A DNA stretch of 64,000 bases from Eubacteriales bacterium (GCA_028706405.1 JAQWBM010000007.1:1-64000), one strand, 5' to 3'. Positions 45,768 to 55,443 are shown, counted from the stretch's first letter. The notes: generated from the sequence alone by a model not told the origin. Program-made: numbers and translations.

Positions 45768-47228
45768 ATGTCAGAGGCGAAAATTGAAAAAGCTAAAAGC
45801 ATAAGTTTAGTAGTATTGTTTTTATCGACTATACTACTATTATGTTTTTTTTGGGGGCACATATCTTTAGATAGTTTTAAATTCCAAAAACAAGCGGACG
45901 CGGAAGATATCCCCGACATCTCATATATGATAAAGCCGAATCAGATAATCGTAAATTTTGGCGCGGACAACTATACAATTGTTTCATCGGGGAACACTGA
46001 TGTTTGGTGTACCGGTACAGAGGAAGGCTGTATGGTTAAAGCAATTGAGAAATTTGGGAACGCAGAAAATATTCTGGTAGAAGAAATTCCATATGAAAAA
46101 TATCAAGAGGTAATGACATTTCGATCTATTCTTGCTGAGTTCACATATGATATTCCAATAGTTGATTTCTTTCTTAACTTTAAAATCAAGAAACCTTCAA
46201 GCTACGATGTTATAGAAACTATTACTTCCATCGGCTATTCCGAAGGGAGCAAAAATAATCTTTTTATTTATGACGGTAAAAATAATAAATACTATCGATT
46301 GGTTGCAGATATGGATAATCATGATTTTGAAACGCTTATTGCGGCAATTGAGGGTAAGGGTTATAATATTTACTATCCTGCCAGCACATATTTGGGCGTA
46401 GAGAACAATACGCTTATTCCCCTGGAAATAAATACAAATTTGAGTAAATTCCCGTTTCGACTGGATTCCTATCCTAATCAATCTGAAAAAATAAACACCA
46501 TCGCAGAAAATTTCTTCGGTGGCAATTTTGATTTCGTAAGGGAGATTACTGAAGACAGCGGAACAGTAATTTATATGTATAGCTATGGTAAAAAAGTTCT
46601 GATTGTTAATACGGACGGCAGTATTGAATATAAGGAAGAGCAAATCGGCGCCAATATGGACAAAGGCTTCTTAGAATCATTGGAAACAGCCGTTCAATAC
46701 GTTGCAAGGCATGGATCATGGAAATCTCTGAACGGAGCAAAATTGACACCCTACCTAAAGGATGTCTCTTTGAACCCAAACAAAGAGAAAGGTTTTAGGT
46801 TTACCTTTGGCATGGAGGTAAATGGAAGCCGCTTGTTCTATGAAGAAGGTGAATCCATTGTCATCGATGTTATCGATGGACATGTAACATATTATAAAAG
46901 AAATATGATCGATTTTGATCAGGAGGATTTGGACGCCATTGAAACATTTTCGGACGATACAGCCTTTTCCGCTGTTAATCTGATTGCAAAAAATTATGAG
47001 TATATCTATAATATTATTCAAGCATCAGAAGATAGCTATATTGCGGACGATCAAGCTTCCATGTTTGAAGCCGTTGGATCAGCGGTAGATAAAATGCAGG
47101 TTGGATATGTCCGTATGGCGGATAAAGAGGCAAAAGAGATTTATCCTGCCTGGATCATTTCAATAAATAATATCAATATATTTTTTGATTTATACAATGC
47201 GGAACCTATTGGCCATACGAAGAAATAG
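45768..47228 (+). CDS. yycH: YycH-family membrane-anchored regulatory protein
   Basis: 486 residues. One N-terminal transmembrane helix (~12-32, SLVVLFLSTILLLCFFWG), then a long extracytoplasmic region with no catalytic motif. Assignment rests on topology, length and the downstream yycI-yycJ-htrA-rlmH order; sequence similarity by eye is modest. In Bacillus, YycH and YycI hold the WalK kinase in check at the membrane. No walK or walR is in this window. Confidence 0.7.
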   Translation: MSEAKIEKAKSISLVVLFLSTILLLCFFWGHISLDSFKFQKQADAEDIPDISYMIKPNQIIVNFGADNYTIVSSGNTDVWCTGTEEGCMVKAIEKFGNAENILVEEIPYEKYQEVMTFRSILAEFTYDIPIVDFFLNFKIKKPSSYDVIETITSIGYSEGSKNNLFIYDGKNNKYYRLVADMDNHDFETLIAAIEGKGYNIYYPASTYLGVENNTLIPLEINTNLSKFPFRLDSYPNQSEKINTIAENFFGGNFDFVREITEDSGTVIYMYSYGKKVLIVNTDGSIEYKEEQIGANMDKGFLESLETAVQYVARHGSWKSLNGAKLTPYLKDVSLNPNKEKGFRFTFGMEVNGSRLFYEEGESIVIDVIDGHVTYYKRNMIDFDQEDLDAIETFSDDTAFSAVNLIAKNYEYIYNIIQASEDSYIADDQASMFEAVGSAVDKMQVGYVRMADKEAKEIYPAWIISINNINIFFDLYNAEPIGHTKK

Positions 47229-47319
47229 AAGCTCTGCAAATCAGAATTCTGTATTTTCTGCTGCAATTCTGTCTGCGTAACTAAAGCACCGAACAGAATG
47301 TTAAAAGGAGAAAGATTGC

Positions 47320-48054
47320 ATGGATTGGACAAAAGCAAAAACTATTTTAATTGTCGCATTGATTGTGACCAATCTTGTTTTGATTGCCACTTATTTTTTA
47401 CGGGAATATCAATTCAAAAGCGATGAAAAAGAGATGAAAGTGGCAACTATCAGGCTTCTTGAGGACAAAAACATTTTTGTCGAGACGGAAATTCCTAAAA
47501 ATCATGAAAGAATGCCAAAATTGACTGTTCAATATGATAAAATAGATCAAGAAATAATCGAAGAACAACTGGCAAATCATAAAGCTCTAATGCCTGAAGA
47601 AGTGACAGGTGATAATCTTATTGCCCTGACAACCGACTTCATTGAGCGATGCAATTTGATGACCGAAAACGTAACTTTTGATAAGATAGAGCGAGCAGAA
47701 GATAGTATCCGGGTAACTTATAAAAACTATTTGGGTGAATATGCAATAGAGGAAAGCTATATGATCCTTACTGTTACTGAAGGTAAAATAACCGATATGA
47801 AGCGTTTCTGGCTCAATCCGGTCGAAGTGAGCGACATAAAAAAAGAAGTGATTCCGGCGATTGCGGCGTTGATCCGGTTTATGAGTGAAAGCACAGAAGA
47901 AGAAAAAATTCATGTGCAGGGCATATCCTTGGTTTATTGGGTTGATTCTAACGCTTTTGATGCGGAGTCCCCCTTAACAGATACAGCTTTCCCCACTTGG
48001 AAAATTATATACAACGGGGGAAAAATCCAACATGTTACGGCTTGGGAGCAATGA
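47320..48054 (+). CDS. yycI: YycI-family membrane-anchored regulatory protein
   Basis: 244 residues. It begins MDWTKAKTILIVALIVTNLV, the very typical YycI start with one transmembrane helix (~7-27). The extracytoplasmic part ends with a YycI domain (LVYWVDS...AFPTWKIIYNGG). In Bacillus it complexes with YycH to restrain WalK. AAAAGGAGAAAG precedes ATG 47320. Confidence 0.85.
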   Translation: MDWTKAKTILIVALIVTNLVLIATYFLREYQFKSDEKEMKVATIRLLEDKNIFVETEIPKNHERMPKLTVQYDKIDQEIIEEQLANHKALMPEEVTGDNLIALTTDFIERCNLMTENVTFDKIERAEDSIRVTYKNYLGEYAIEESYMILTVTEGKITDMKRFWLNPVEVSDIKKEVIPAIAALIRFMSESTEEEKIHVQGISLVYWVDSNAFDAESPLTDTAFPTWKIIYNGGKIQHVTAWEQ

Positions 48055-48103
48055 AAAAATTCATTAAATTATCAATATATTCGTTAAAACAAGGAGAATG
48101 ACG

Positions 48104-48898
48104 ATGACTTTAAGCTTTTGTTCCTTTTCCAGCGGCAGTAGCGGAAATTGCTATTTAGTAAAATCAGAAAACACAGCCATTCTTGTAGATGCAGGGATCA
48201 GCGGCAAGAAAATTTATGAAGGGCTGGAGGCTACCGGCACACCGAGAGAGCAGCTGGCCGCATTATTGATTACCCATGAGCATTCGGATCATACGAAAAG
48301 CATTCAGATGATAATGAAAAGGGAAAAAACAATTAAGACTTATGCTAATTCAGCAACATGGAGTAAAATAAGTCACGAGATATGTAATACTCAAAAAGAA
48401 ATCTTCGAAACGGGTGAAACTTTTCCCATAGGCGAAATTATGGTTAGATCATTTCGTGTATCGCATGATGCAGCGGAACCTGTAGGATTCACCTTTTCTT
48501 CACAGGGGAAACAAATCAGCATTGTAACGGATACCGGATGTATGAATGAAGAGATTATTTCAGAGATCAAGGATGCAGACATACTTGTTTTAGAAGCGAA
48601 TCACGATGTAGATATGCTGAAGATAGGAAGATATCCCTGGTTTTTAAAGAAAAGGGTTTTAGGAGAAGAGGGGCATTTATCCAATGCAGTGGCAGGAGAG
48701 ACAATATTGAAGCTAATGTCGGAAAGCAGAAAAGAAAGACTTGTGTTACTGGCGCATCTGAGCAGGGAAAACAATTTCCCTGAAATGGCGTATCAAACCG
48801 TAAAAAATATTTTAGAAGAAGCTGATTATTACATAGGAAAGCATTTAAAACTCAACATAGTAACAAGGGATGATTTGAGCCTGATCTATGAAATTTAA
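48104..48898 (+). CDS. yycJ: YycJ/WalJ-type metallo-beta-lactamase fold hydrolase
   Basis: 264 residues from ATG 48104 (AAGGAG seven bases upstream; another ATG lies six bases earlier). It starts LSFCSFSSGSSGNCYLV. Metal motif THEHSDH, then SHDAAEPVGF, VTDTG and LEANHD. WalJ proteins are DNA-processing nucleases linked to replication and cell-wall coordination. It directly follows yycI, as in Bacillus. Confidence 0.93.
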   Translation: MTLSFCSFSSGSSGNCYLVKSENTAILVDAGISGKKIYEGLEATGTPREQLAALLITHEHSDHTKSIQMIMKREKTIKTYANSATWSKISHEICNTQKEIFETGETFPIGEIMVRSFRVSHDAAEPVGFTFSSQGKQISIVTDTGCMNEEIISEIKDADILVLEANHDVDMLKIGRYPWFLKKRVLGEEGHLSNAVAGETILKLMSESRKERLVLLAHLSRENNFPEMAYQTVKNILEEADYYIGKHLKLNIVTRDDLSLIYEI

Positions 48899-48915
48899 TA
48901 AAGGGAGGGAATAGA

Positions 48916-50196
48916 ATGGAAGAAGAACATACACGATATTATGACCCGGAAAATCTATCAAATAAAAACGAATTTGCGGCCGAACCAGAAAAAAGCAGCT
49001 TTACACAGGACAATGATTCAGACGTTTCTAAGAAAATTAATAAAAATGCAAGGAAAAAATCCGGAAGAAAGATATTAGCTGTTTTACTGATAGTATTTCT
49101 TGCTGCAGGAGCCGGATTCGGTGGGGGACTTGCAGCAATGTATTATGGTCAAAGCATTCTGGGGCCTTATGCTGTAAATGAGATAAAGATCAATCCGAAT
49201 GATGATATTAATACAGCAGAAGCTATAGCGCTAAAGGTAATCCCTTCCGTAGTCGGGATCAGTACCAGTACAGAAGTAACCTATCAAAGCCTTTTTGGAC
49301 AGCAGAGAGGGATCCAGAGCGGTGAAGGTACGGGGATCATAGTAGATGAGAAGGGCTATATTTTGACTAATTCACATGTTGTAGATGACGGAAATGCTAA
49401 AGAAATAATAATACAGCTTTCTGACGGACATGAGGTTGAAGGATCGGTTCTTTGGTACGACAAAAGCATAGATTTGGCGATTGTTAAGGCAGAAGCAATC
49501 GGACTGACCGCAGCTGAGCTTGGGAATTCAGACGATGTAAAAATAGGATCGTATGCAGCAGCAATTGGTAATCCTCTGGGAATGGCTTTTGACAGAAGTG
49601 TGACCCAGGGAGTCATAAGCGGTTTGAATCGTACTATTACAGTTTCTGACGGGCAGTCTCAACTGACGATGGAGGGATTAATTCAGACCGACGCTTCCAT
49701 AAATTCCGGAAATAGCGGAGGTCCGCTGCTCAACAGTGCAGGACAGGTTATAGGTATCAATTCTGCCAAAGCTCAAAGTGGCGAAGGCTTAGGTTTTGCG
49801 ATACCTATTAATACGGCTAAGCCTATTGTTGATGAAATAAAGACAAAAGGAGAATTCAAACGTTCTTATATCGGTATAAGAGGCGGTAATGTCGCCGATT
49901 TCCTTCAGAGTAATCCCGGTATCAATCTTGGAGCTAAAACAGGAGTCTATATAACTCAGATATATTCTGATTCACCGGCTGCGAAGGTTGGCATGAAAGA
50001 GGGCGATATAATCATCGAAGTCGAAGGTGAGAAAGTTCAAACTATGTCACAGCTTATCAGTACTTTATTCAAATACAGACCAGGTAACACGATTCATCTC
50101 ACGGCACTCCGAGCCGGTAGGGAAATGAAATTTGCTGTCACACTGATAAGTATGGATGAAACGATAGAGCTGCCGCAAACGCAGATACCGCAATAG
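48916..50196 (+). CDS. htrA: HtrA/DegP-like membrane-anchored serine protease
   Basis: 426 residues. Cytoplasmic N-terminus (1-50, acidic then basic), one transmembrane helix (~52-76), trypsin-like domain with His-154 (TNSHVV), Asp-186 (KSIDLAIV) and Ser-267 (GNSGGP), and a PDZ domain (~310-410). It degrades misfolded proteins at the outer membrane face. It follows yycJ by 17 bases, and GGGAGGG precedes ATG 48916. Confidence 0.95.
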   Translation: MEEEHTRYYDPENLSNKNEFAAEPEKSSFTQDNDSDVSKKINKNARKKSGRKILAVLLIVFLAAGAGFGGGLAAMYYGQSILGPYAVNEIKINPNDDINTAEAIALKVIPSVVGISTSTEVTYQSLFGQQRGIQSGEGTGIIVDEKGYILTNSHVVDDGNAKEIIIQLSDGHEVEGSVLWYDKSIDLAIVKAEAIGLTAAELGNSDDVKIGSYAAAIGNPLGMAFDRSVTQGVISGLNRTITVSDGQSQLTMEGLIQTDASINSGNSGGPLLNSAGQVIGINSAKAQSGEGLGFAIPINTAKPIVDEIKTKGEFKRSYIGIRGGNVADFLQSNPGINLGAKTGVYITQIYSDSPAAKVGMKEGDIIIEVEGEKVQTMSQLISTLFKYRPGNTIHLTALRAGREMKFAVTLISMDETIELPQTQIPQ

Positions 50197-50216
50197 AGAA
50201 CAAAGGCTTTCAGAAG

Positions 50217-50696
50217 ATGAATATAACTATTATATGTATCGGAAAACTAAAGGAAAGATATTGGACAGCGGCTGTGCAGGAATACAGCAAGCGTCTTGGC
50301 TTATATTGTACATTGTCAATACACGAATTAAAAGAAGAAAAAGCTCGGGATAACCTCTCTAAAGCTGAAGAAATAGCTGTTACGGAAACAGAGGGAAAGA
50401 ATATATTAAGACAGATAAAGACGGAAACTTACGTTATCGCTTTAGAAATTCAAGGTCAAGAATTAACCTCTGAAAAAATGGCAAAAAAAATAAGCAGCCT
50501 GGCTTTAGAGGGGAAAAGTGAAATAACCTTTGTCATCGGAGGCTCTTTGGGGTTATCAGAAGAAGTGCTAGAGAGAGCAGATTTTCGTCTTTCTTTTTCA
50601 AAGATGACCTTTCCGCATCAAATGATGAGGGTGATCCTTTTGGAGCAAATATATAGAAGCTTTAAAATAATAAAAAATGAGCCTTATCACAAATAG
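50217..50696 (+). CDS. rlmH: 23S rRNA (pseudouridine-1915 N3) methyltransferase RlmH
   Basis: 159 residues, full length. SPOUT fold with knotted C-terminal motifs FVIGGSLGLSEEV, LSFSKMTFPHQMMRVILLEQIYR and the end NEPYHK. It methylates pseudouridine 1915 in 23S rRNA. Last gene of the yycHIJ-htrA-rlmH unit, the same relative order as in Bacillus. Confidence 0.97.
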   Translation: MNITIICIGKLKERYWTAAVQEYSKRLGLYCTLSIHELKEEKARDNLSKAEEIAVTETEGKNILRQIKTETYVIALEIQGQELTSEKMAKKISSLALEGKSEITFVIGGSLGLSEEVLERADFRLSFSKMTFPHQMMRVILLEQIYRSFKIIKNEPYHK

Positions 50697-50785
50697 GGTC
50701 TACTGAATAAGACTAACCTGTAAGTTGTTTCCGAATAGGATAAAATCCATTGAAAGTAATCAAAACGGTACGCATGGTGATGTGA

Positions 50786-50829
50786 GAAGTCGGCTAGCCA
50801 TTAATTGACTAGCCGACTTCTAGATTTTT
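50786..50829. terminator. Terminator between convergent rlmH and the biotin-carrier operon
   Basis: GAAGTCGGCTAG and CTAGCCGACTTC are perfect 12-base arms around an 11-base loop, followed by TAGATTTTTG on the plus strand. A second hairpin, ACCGGAA/TTCCGGT (50854-50876), lies closer to the minus-strand gene end and lacks a T-run. Confidence 0.85.
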
Positions 50830-50887
50830 GTTAACTAAATCTAAGTGACTAATACCGGAATTACCAGCTTTCCGGTAGGTAAAGCTT

Positions 50888-51100
50888 TTACTCTATAACA
50901 GCTAGAACTACGTCTGTGTCAACTTTGTCGCCTTTTTTAACATTGATAGCTTTGATTGTGCCATCAGCGCTAGCTTCTACTTCGTGTTCCATTTTTAAAG
51001 CATCAACTATAAATATTACGTCACCTTCTTCTACCTTTTGACCAACCTCACAGTCTACTGCGAAAACAGTTCCGGCTAGTGGGCTAAATACATCTGCCAT
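50888..51100 (-). CDS. Biotin carrier domain protein
   Basis: 70 residues from ATG 51100, which has AAGGAGG eight bases upstream; the ATG at 51106 is too close. A single biotinyl domain: VFSPLAGTVFAVDCEVGQKVEEGD, with the biotinylation site DALKMEHEV (Lys-36). The site reads ALKM rather than the common AMKM. A free-standing carrier needs a biotin carboxylase and a transferase; the transferase-like subunits lie upstream in the same operon, but no carboxylase gene is in the window. Confidence 0.93.
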   Translation of the reverse strand: MADVFSPLAGTVFAVDCEVGQKVEEGDVIFIVDALKMEHEVEASADGTIKAINVKKGDKVDTDVVLAVIE

Positions 51101-51177
51101 TATCATTTCCTCCTTTTAATTCTTTCTTCTCTTTTATTATTGTTTTTGAGCAAATAGTTATCTAATGATTTAACGAT

Positions 51178-51951
51178 TTACTTAAACATTTCAAAATAGT
51201 TACAAACTGTAAAACCGTTCTTTTCTAATGTTTCTTTGACTGTTTTTGCAACATCGACAGCGTTAGGTGCATCACCATGAATGCAAACGGTGTCGGCTTT
51301 GATATAGAACCATTTTCCATCAAATGTCTGAATTTTGCTGTCTTTAGCAAAAGACAAAGCTCTATCAGCAACTTCTTGAGGCGAACGGGGTGCTTTATTT
51401 CGTTCAAGTACCCAGTTGCCGTTTGTGTCATAGCTCAGATCCGGCAGACCTTCTGCAACCATCTTTAAGCCTTTTTCTTTACCCATTTCATATGCGCGGA
51501 AATTAGCCGGGCAAACAACAAATAGATCTGGGTTGTATGATTTTACTGTATCAAGGAATGCTTCGGTATATTGGTCAAATTCATAAACCATACGGTAAAG
51601 AATACCATGGGGTTTAACATGCTGTATTTTAGCATCGTGAACTTTCAAGAATGCATCCATTGCGCCAAACTGATAAAGAGCATCCGTTCTCATTTCATTA
51701 ACACTAATATTCATCTGACGGCGTCCAAAACCTCTTTTGTCAGGAAGACCAAGGTGATAACCTATGCCGACATTGTTTTCCTTAGCGCAAAGAATAGCTC
51801 TTTCCATAATTTCAGGATCGCCGGCATGGAAACCGGTAGCAATGTTTGCGGAAGTAACATATTTCATTACTTCTTCAAATTTATCCAAAGGCCATCTACC
51901 AAAACCTTCTGCTAAGTCAGAATTTATGTCAACTTTCATGTTTACTGTCAT
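51178..51951 (-). CDS. pxpA: LamB/YcsF family protein (5-oxoprolinase subunit A-like)
   Basis: 257 residues from ATG 51951 (GGAGG eight bases upstream). Family motifs: KVDINSDLAEGFGRW, SANIATGFHAGDPEIM, IGYHLGLPDKRGFGRR, HVKPHGILYRM and VCIHGDAPNAV. In characterised PxpABC this subunit hydrolyses activated 5-oxoproline to glutamate. YHLGLPDKRGFGRR has L where PxpA usually has S/P-rich HPGYPDLxGFGRR, so substrate may differ. It lies between the pxpC-like and biotin-carrier genes. Confidence 0.9.
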   Translation of the reverse strand: MTVNMKVDINSDLAEGFGRWPLDKFEEVMKYVTSANIATGFHAGDPEIMERAILCAKENNVGIGYHLGLPDKRGFGRRQMNISVNEMRTDALYQFGAMDAFLKVHDAKIQHVKPHGILYRMVYEFDQYTEAFLDTVKSYNPDLFVVCPANFRAYEMGKEKGLKMVAEGLPDLSYDTNGNWVLERNKAPRSPQEVADRALSFAKDSKIQTFDGKWFYIKADTVCIHGDAPNAVDVAKTVKETLEKNGFTVCNYFEMFK

Positions 51952-52048
51952 TTTTAGTACCTCCATATCGTAACAATACTGTTAGTTAAGCCTCCATACA
52001 TCACATACACAGGAGCTTCTTAGCAGCATGAAATATTTTTCAATTAGA

Positions 52049-53017
52049 TTATTCTATGCTGTCTTCAGACATCCATTTGTAGTACTTGAGTCTTTCTTCG
52101 TTAGCCTCTTCCTGAGTGGTCTGTATGAATTTAATCTTATCTCTGCCCGGAATTAACTGACCCATCATCCATATTTCGGCCTGAATAACACTAAGCACAC
52201 AAATATATCCACCTAAGGAAGGACCATCAGACGGGAACAGAATAGGAGTAGATGCGGCTACGTTCAAGCCTCCTCTAACGTTGTACGGATGCTCAATAAC
52301 GTTAGATGGGTGACCAACGTCTCTTGCTGCAAAGAACCATTCTTCATCAACGCCACCAAGATAAATACCAGCTCTATTTGCTTGATCGCCTACATCAAAT
52401 ACATTGGTAAACAGCCACTCCATACCTTCGGGTGTAACATAGTTAGGACTCGAATTCGGACCATTTATAGCTTTTAATTCCCAGTAATTGGTGTATTTTG
52501 GCATTGCTGATTGTTTTACCGTTTTACCTTCTTCAAGAGCGCCATAAGGCTTTCCAAACTTCAGCACATCATCAGTCTTTAATACACGTCCTTCAAGTCC
52601 GCCATACGCACCAAACAGACAAGTAGATTTGCTACCTAAATATTTTGGGACATCAATTCCGCCGGCAACATTTATATATGCACGGAATCCAACATCTTTG
52701 TACATCTTAAACTTAATGACATCACCTTTTTTTACTTTAAAGGATTTCCATAAAGGAACTTCCTGTTTGTTTATTGTGCAACCAAGATCAGCACCCGTAA
52801 TAGCAATCAGTGCATCCTCTCCGAATTCAGCTTGAAAACCTCCGGCAGTTACTTCTATTCCGCCTTCAGTGATAGGGTTTCCAACTAAAAGCTGACCTAA
52901 TTGACATGCAACGTTATCCATGGCTCCACTTAAGGCCATTCCATCACGCAGACGTCCCGTTCTTCCTGGCCAGTCTTCAACAACACTTTGAATGCCGCCT
53001 TTTAATATCTTAAGCAT
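52049..53017 (-). CDS. pxpC: Biotin-dependent carboxyltransferase family protein (AHS2, PxpC/KipA-like)
   Basis: 322 residues. The start LKILKGGIQSVVEDWPGRTG and the internal LVGNPITEGGIEVTAGG and INVAGGIDVPKYLGSKST match AHS2-domain proteins. It ends with the GxxPSLGGY-type region PSDGPSLGGYICV. In known systems it forms a heteromer with the AHS1 subunit to transfer carboxyl or activate the lactam substrate. A strong AAGGAGG precedes ATG 53017. It lies 76 bases after the AHS1 gene. Confidence 0.9.
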   Translation of the reverse strand: MLKILKGGIQSVVEDWPGRTGRLRDGMALSGAMDNVACQLGQLLVGNPITEGGIEVTAGGFQAEFGEDALIAITGADLGCTINKQEVPLWKSFKVKKGDVIKFKMYKDVGFRAYINVAGGIDVPKYLGSKSTCLFGAYGGLEGRVLKTDDVLKFGKPYGALEEGKTVKQSAMPKYTNYWELKAINGPNSSPNYVTPEGMEWLFTNVFDVGDQANRAGIYLGGVDEEWFFAARDVGHPSNVIEHPYNVRGGLNVAASTPILFPSDGPSLGGYICVLSVIQAEIWMMGQLIPGRDKIKFIQTTQEEANEERLKYYKWMSEDSIE

Positions 53018-53093
53018 TTTTTATATCCTCCTTCATCATATACTCTTAAAAATTCGATTCATAATTATAGGTATAGGGTTTATTGTTTTCTAT

Positions 53094-54134
53094 TTAAGGT
53101 TTTGGAGTTACTGCAACAGCTTCAGCTTGTTTCTTTTTGAATGCAGCAGCTTCTTCTTGAATTTGAGGTGAATGGTACCACTCTATGAAATCCTTAACAA
53201 CTATCTCGCCCTCATAATCAATGTCATATTTATAGTCTGTCTGGTTGTGAATATGCTCATAGCCATAGAGTATTTCCTCTTCGTCAACTTCATAGAAGCT
53301 CAAACGGTCAGCAACCCTAAATAGAAGCGGAGAATCGTAATCCTTATACTGCGGGTGTTTTAATGAAAACTGGAAGATAGGAATCGTTCTGCCAAAGAGC
53401 TGATATCCACCGCCGCTTGGGGTAGAATAAATGTACAAACAAGGACCGCCCATTCCTACGGCGCCTTCATGGGTACGCATTCTTGGAGGATTATATTTTG
53501 GGACATAAAGCTGTACTCTCGGGTCCATATTCCACCAGAAAGCTCCGCCGGGCCAGAATCCATGTCCACTGTTATAGTATGTAGAATTAAGAACAATATC
53601 CTTAATATCCTGTTTGCCGTTTAATCCATTGTACTGTGCAACATAGTCCATGTTACCATAGTCTTCATTGATATATGGAGATTCGGCACGTTGATGATCC
53701 ACATAATATTTTATAAAATCTTTGGTTACGTTGTCTTCAAACGCGATCGGCAAACGAACCTGACGGGAATGAAGAACAAGATCAGCAACTGGAGGAAGAT
53801 TATCTTCGATTTCAGTAATTTCGTCAATCAATTTGTTAATATTGAGTACAGTAGGATCAAACCAAACTTGATTTGCTCTTAGGGTAGGGACGGTTTCGAT
53901 TACTCCCTTAATTTTTTTCTTCTGGAGTAATTCATCAACGGCGTTTATACGCATAGAATCGGGTATGTACATTCTTTCATTGAAACCGTACTCGATTTTC
54001 AGCATGCCATCTCCAGCCTGTAAAAAAATAATTTCTACACGTTCCATAGTTGCAGGCAATACTTTTAAAATATTGTCATACTTTTTGTTTGTTAAATACG
54101 CATTTACCCCTTGCGGTTTTGGTATTGTAGTCAT
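53094..54134 (-). CDS. AHS1-domain carboxyltransferase subunit, urea-carboxylase-like (PxpB/KipI relative)
   Basis: 346 residues, against ~230-250 for ordinary PxpB/KipI. Residues ~115-300 hold VLHSRQVRLPIAFED, PKYNPPRMRTHEGAVGMGG, CLYIYSTPSGGGYQLFGRT and FQFSLKHPQ, closer to the AHS1 part of urea carboxylase than to KipI. A ~50-residue C-terminal extension follows (charged helix, then AVAVTPKP). First gene of a four-gene minus-strand operon. AAGGAGGG precedes ATG 54134. The substrate could be 5-oxoproline, a urea derivative or another amide; the sequence does not decide. Confidence 0.85.
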   Translation of the reverse strand: MTTIPKPQGVNAYLTNKKYDNILKVLPATMERVEIIFLQAGDGMLKIEYGFNERMYIPDSMRINAVDELLQKKKIKGVIETVPTLRANQVWFDPTVLNINKLIDEITEIEDNLPPVADLVLHSRQVRLPIAFEDNVTKDFIKYYVDHQRAESPYINEDYGNMDYVAQYNGLNGKQDIKDIVLNSTYYNSGHGFWPGGAFWWNMDPRVQLYVPKYNPPRMRTHEGAVGMGGPCLYIYSTPSGGGYQLFGRTIPIFQFSLKHPQYKDYDSPLLFRVADRLSFYEVDEEEILYGYEHIHNQTDYKYDIDYEGEIVVKDFIEWYHSPQIQEEAAAFKKKQAEAVAVTPKP

Positions 54135-55125
54135 TCCAGACCCTCCTTGTCTTTATTTAGAATAAATCTTTGAATTAACGTTACATTTTTGCCTTTACAT
54201 GATGCTAAATTTGTGTCCTGAATCTTTGTTTTTTCTTTGTTCTAATAGTTAACATATTTACTACTAAATCTATCACTGACGTCTGGGACGTCTGGCGCTC
54301 TTTCACCCCCTTTACTTATTTAAACCATTTTATGTGATTTAGCAGTGTTAACTAATAAATACGCATATTAATTGGTTATTATTCAAAATTTATACTTCTT
54401 AAAGATAAAGCGGAGCATTGTTTCAAGGTCACTCTGTAGAATAATGCCCGCAATATCTTCTATAAATAAGGCATGCATTTTCGATAGTATTACAACTAGT
54501 TACACAGTCATGCTTCTGGAACAGGCATGAGAGATATTTTTTGTCGCTGTAAATAACCATAACGAATGCTAGGTACGTCCAACTGTATTTTGATGTGTGT
54601 ATATGTAAGTGACATCATTCTGAAATGTCAAAAAGCTGCGATGCCGCTATGTCAACGTCATATAAATTAAAGGACAGTTCTAAAACTCATTATAGTTTTT
54701 ACAGGTTGAAAGAAGCGTGGATAGATATTAAGAAATTGCACGATAAGCACGATAAGAATATTCTTTTCATTTGGAATCGGAAATTTCAGTTAAGTGCATA
54801 ACTATTTATTTTTCAAGGTTCATATTCAATTCCAGTTCAATTACAGCGAGAAAGCCGAGTGAATAATTTAGACTTACACCTTAAAAATTTAATGCAAAAT
54901 ATTATGTATTTAGTTAGATGCAAAACTTTAAGTTTGAATATTCTTATAATAAAACGTACCGTTTCACTTGTCAAGCCCCTTTTGTCAGAAAGTTTCAAAT
55001 ACTTCTTATTTTCTGAGAATGTTACATGTATCTTCATTTAAATAAAAGCTTTCTCCAGGATCAAAGAAAGAAGAAGCAGGTGCTTCAGATGGGGCTTTTT
55101 ATGCGCAGCCGGGTATCTTTTGCTT
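54135..55125. other. Long noncoding stretch upstream of the AHS1 operon
   Basis: No credible gene in ~990 bases on either strand. It contains two perfect tandem 9-mers: GACGTCTGG twice (54278-54295) and GCACGATAA twice (54738-54755). The rest is AT-rich and would hold the operon promoter and leader, but I see no confident promoter, riboswitch or terminator. Confidence 0.6.
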
Positions 55126-55443
55126 TCATTCAAACTTTTTAGTTGCATCAAGATATTTCATTAAATTACCAATATTAGCATAATACATTGAAAATTTATC
55201 CTGCTTTTTTACCTGTATTAAATCGGCATTTACTAATTTCTTTATGTGTTGCGAAATGGTAGCCTGTGAATAATCAAAAGCATCGACTATATCTTTATTG
55301 CATATAGGCGTTCTGTTTCTGTTGCATTGCATGATAAATCTATAAATTTTGATTCTGGCAGGGTGAGCCAAGGCATCTGAAACTTTTGCTATAAGCAGTA
55401 TTTCCTCTTCCGGCATCTCGTCCGATTCTTTCCTTAGTCTCAT
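55126..55443 (-). CDS. ArsR-family winged-helix transcriptional regulator
   Basis: 105 residues. Winged helix: VSDALAHPARIKIYRFIM, recognition helix SQATISQHIKKLVNADLIQVKKQ, wing SMYYANI. An internal MQCNRNRTPIC segment has two Cys but not the classical CxC metal motif of ArsR, so a metal ligand is uncertain. It lies 129 bases before the cation efflux gene, both minus strand, which hints at a shared role. GAAGGAG precedes ATG 55443. Confidence 0.88.
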   Translation of the reverse strand: MRLRKESDEMPEEEILLIAKVSDALAHPARIKIYRFIMQCNRNRTPICNKDIVDAFDYSQATISQHIKKLVNADLIQVKKQDKFSMYYANIGNLMKYLDATKKFE

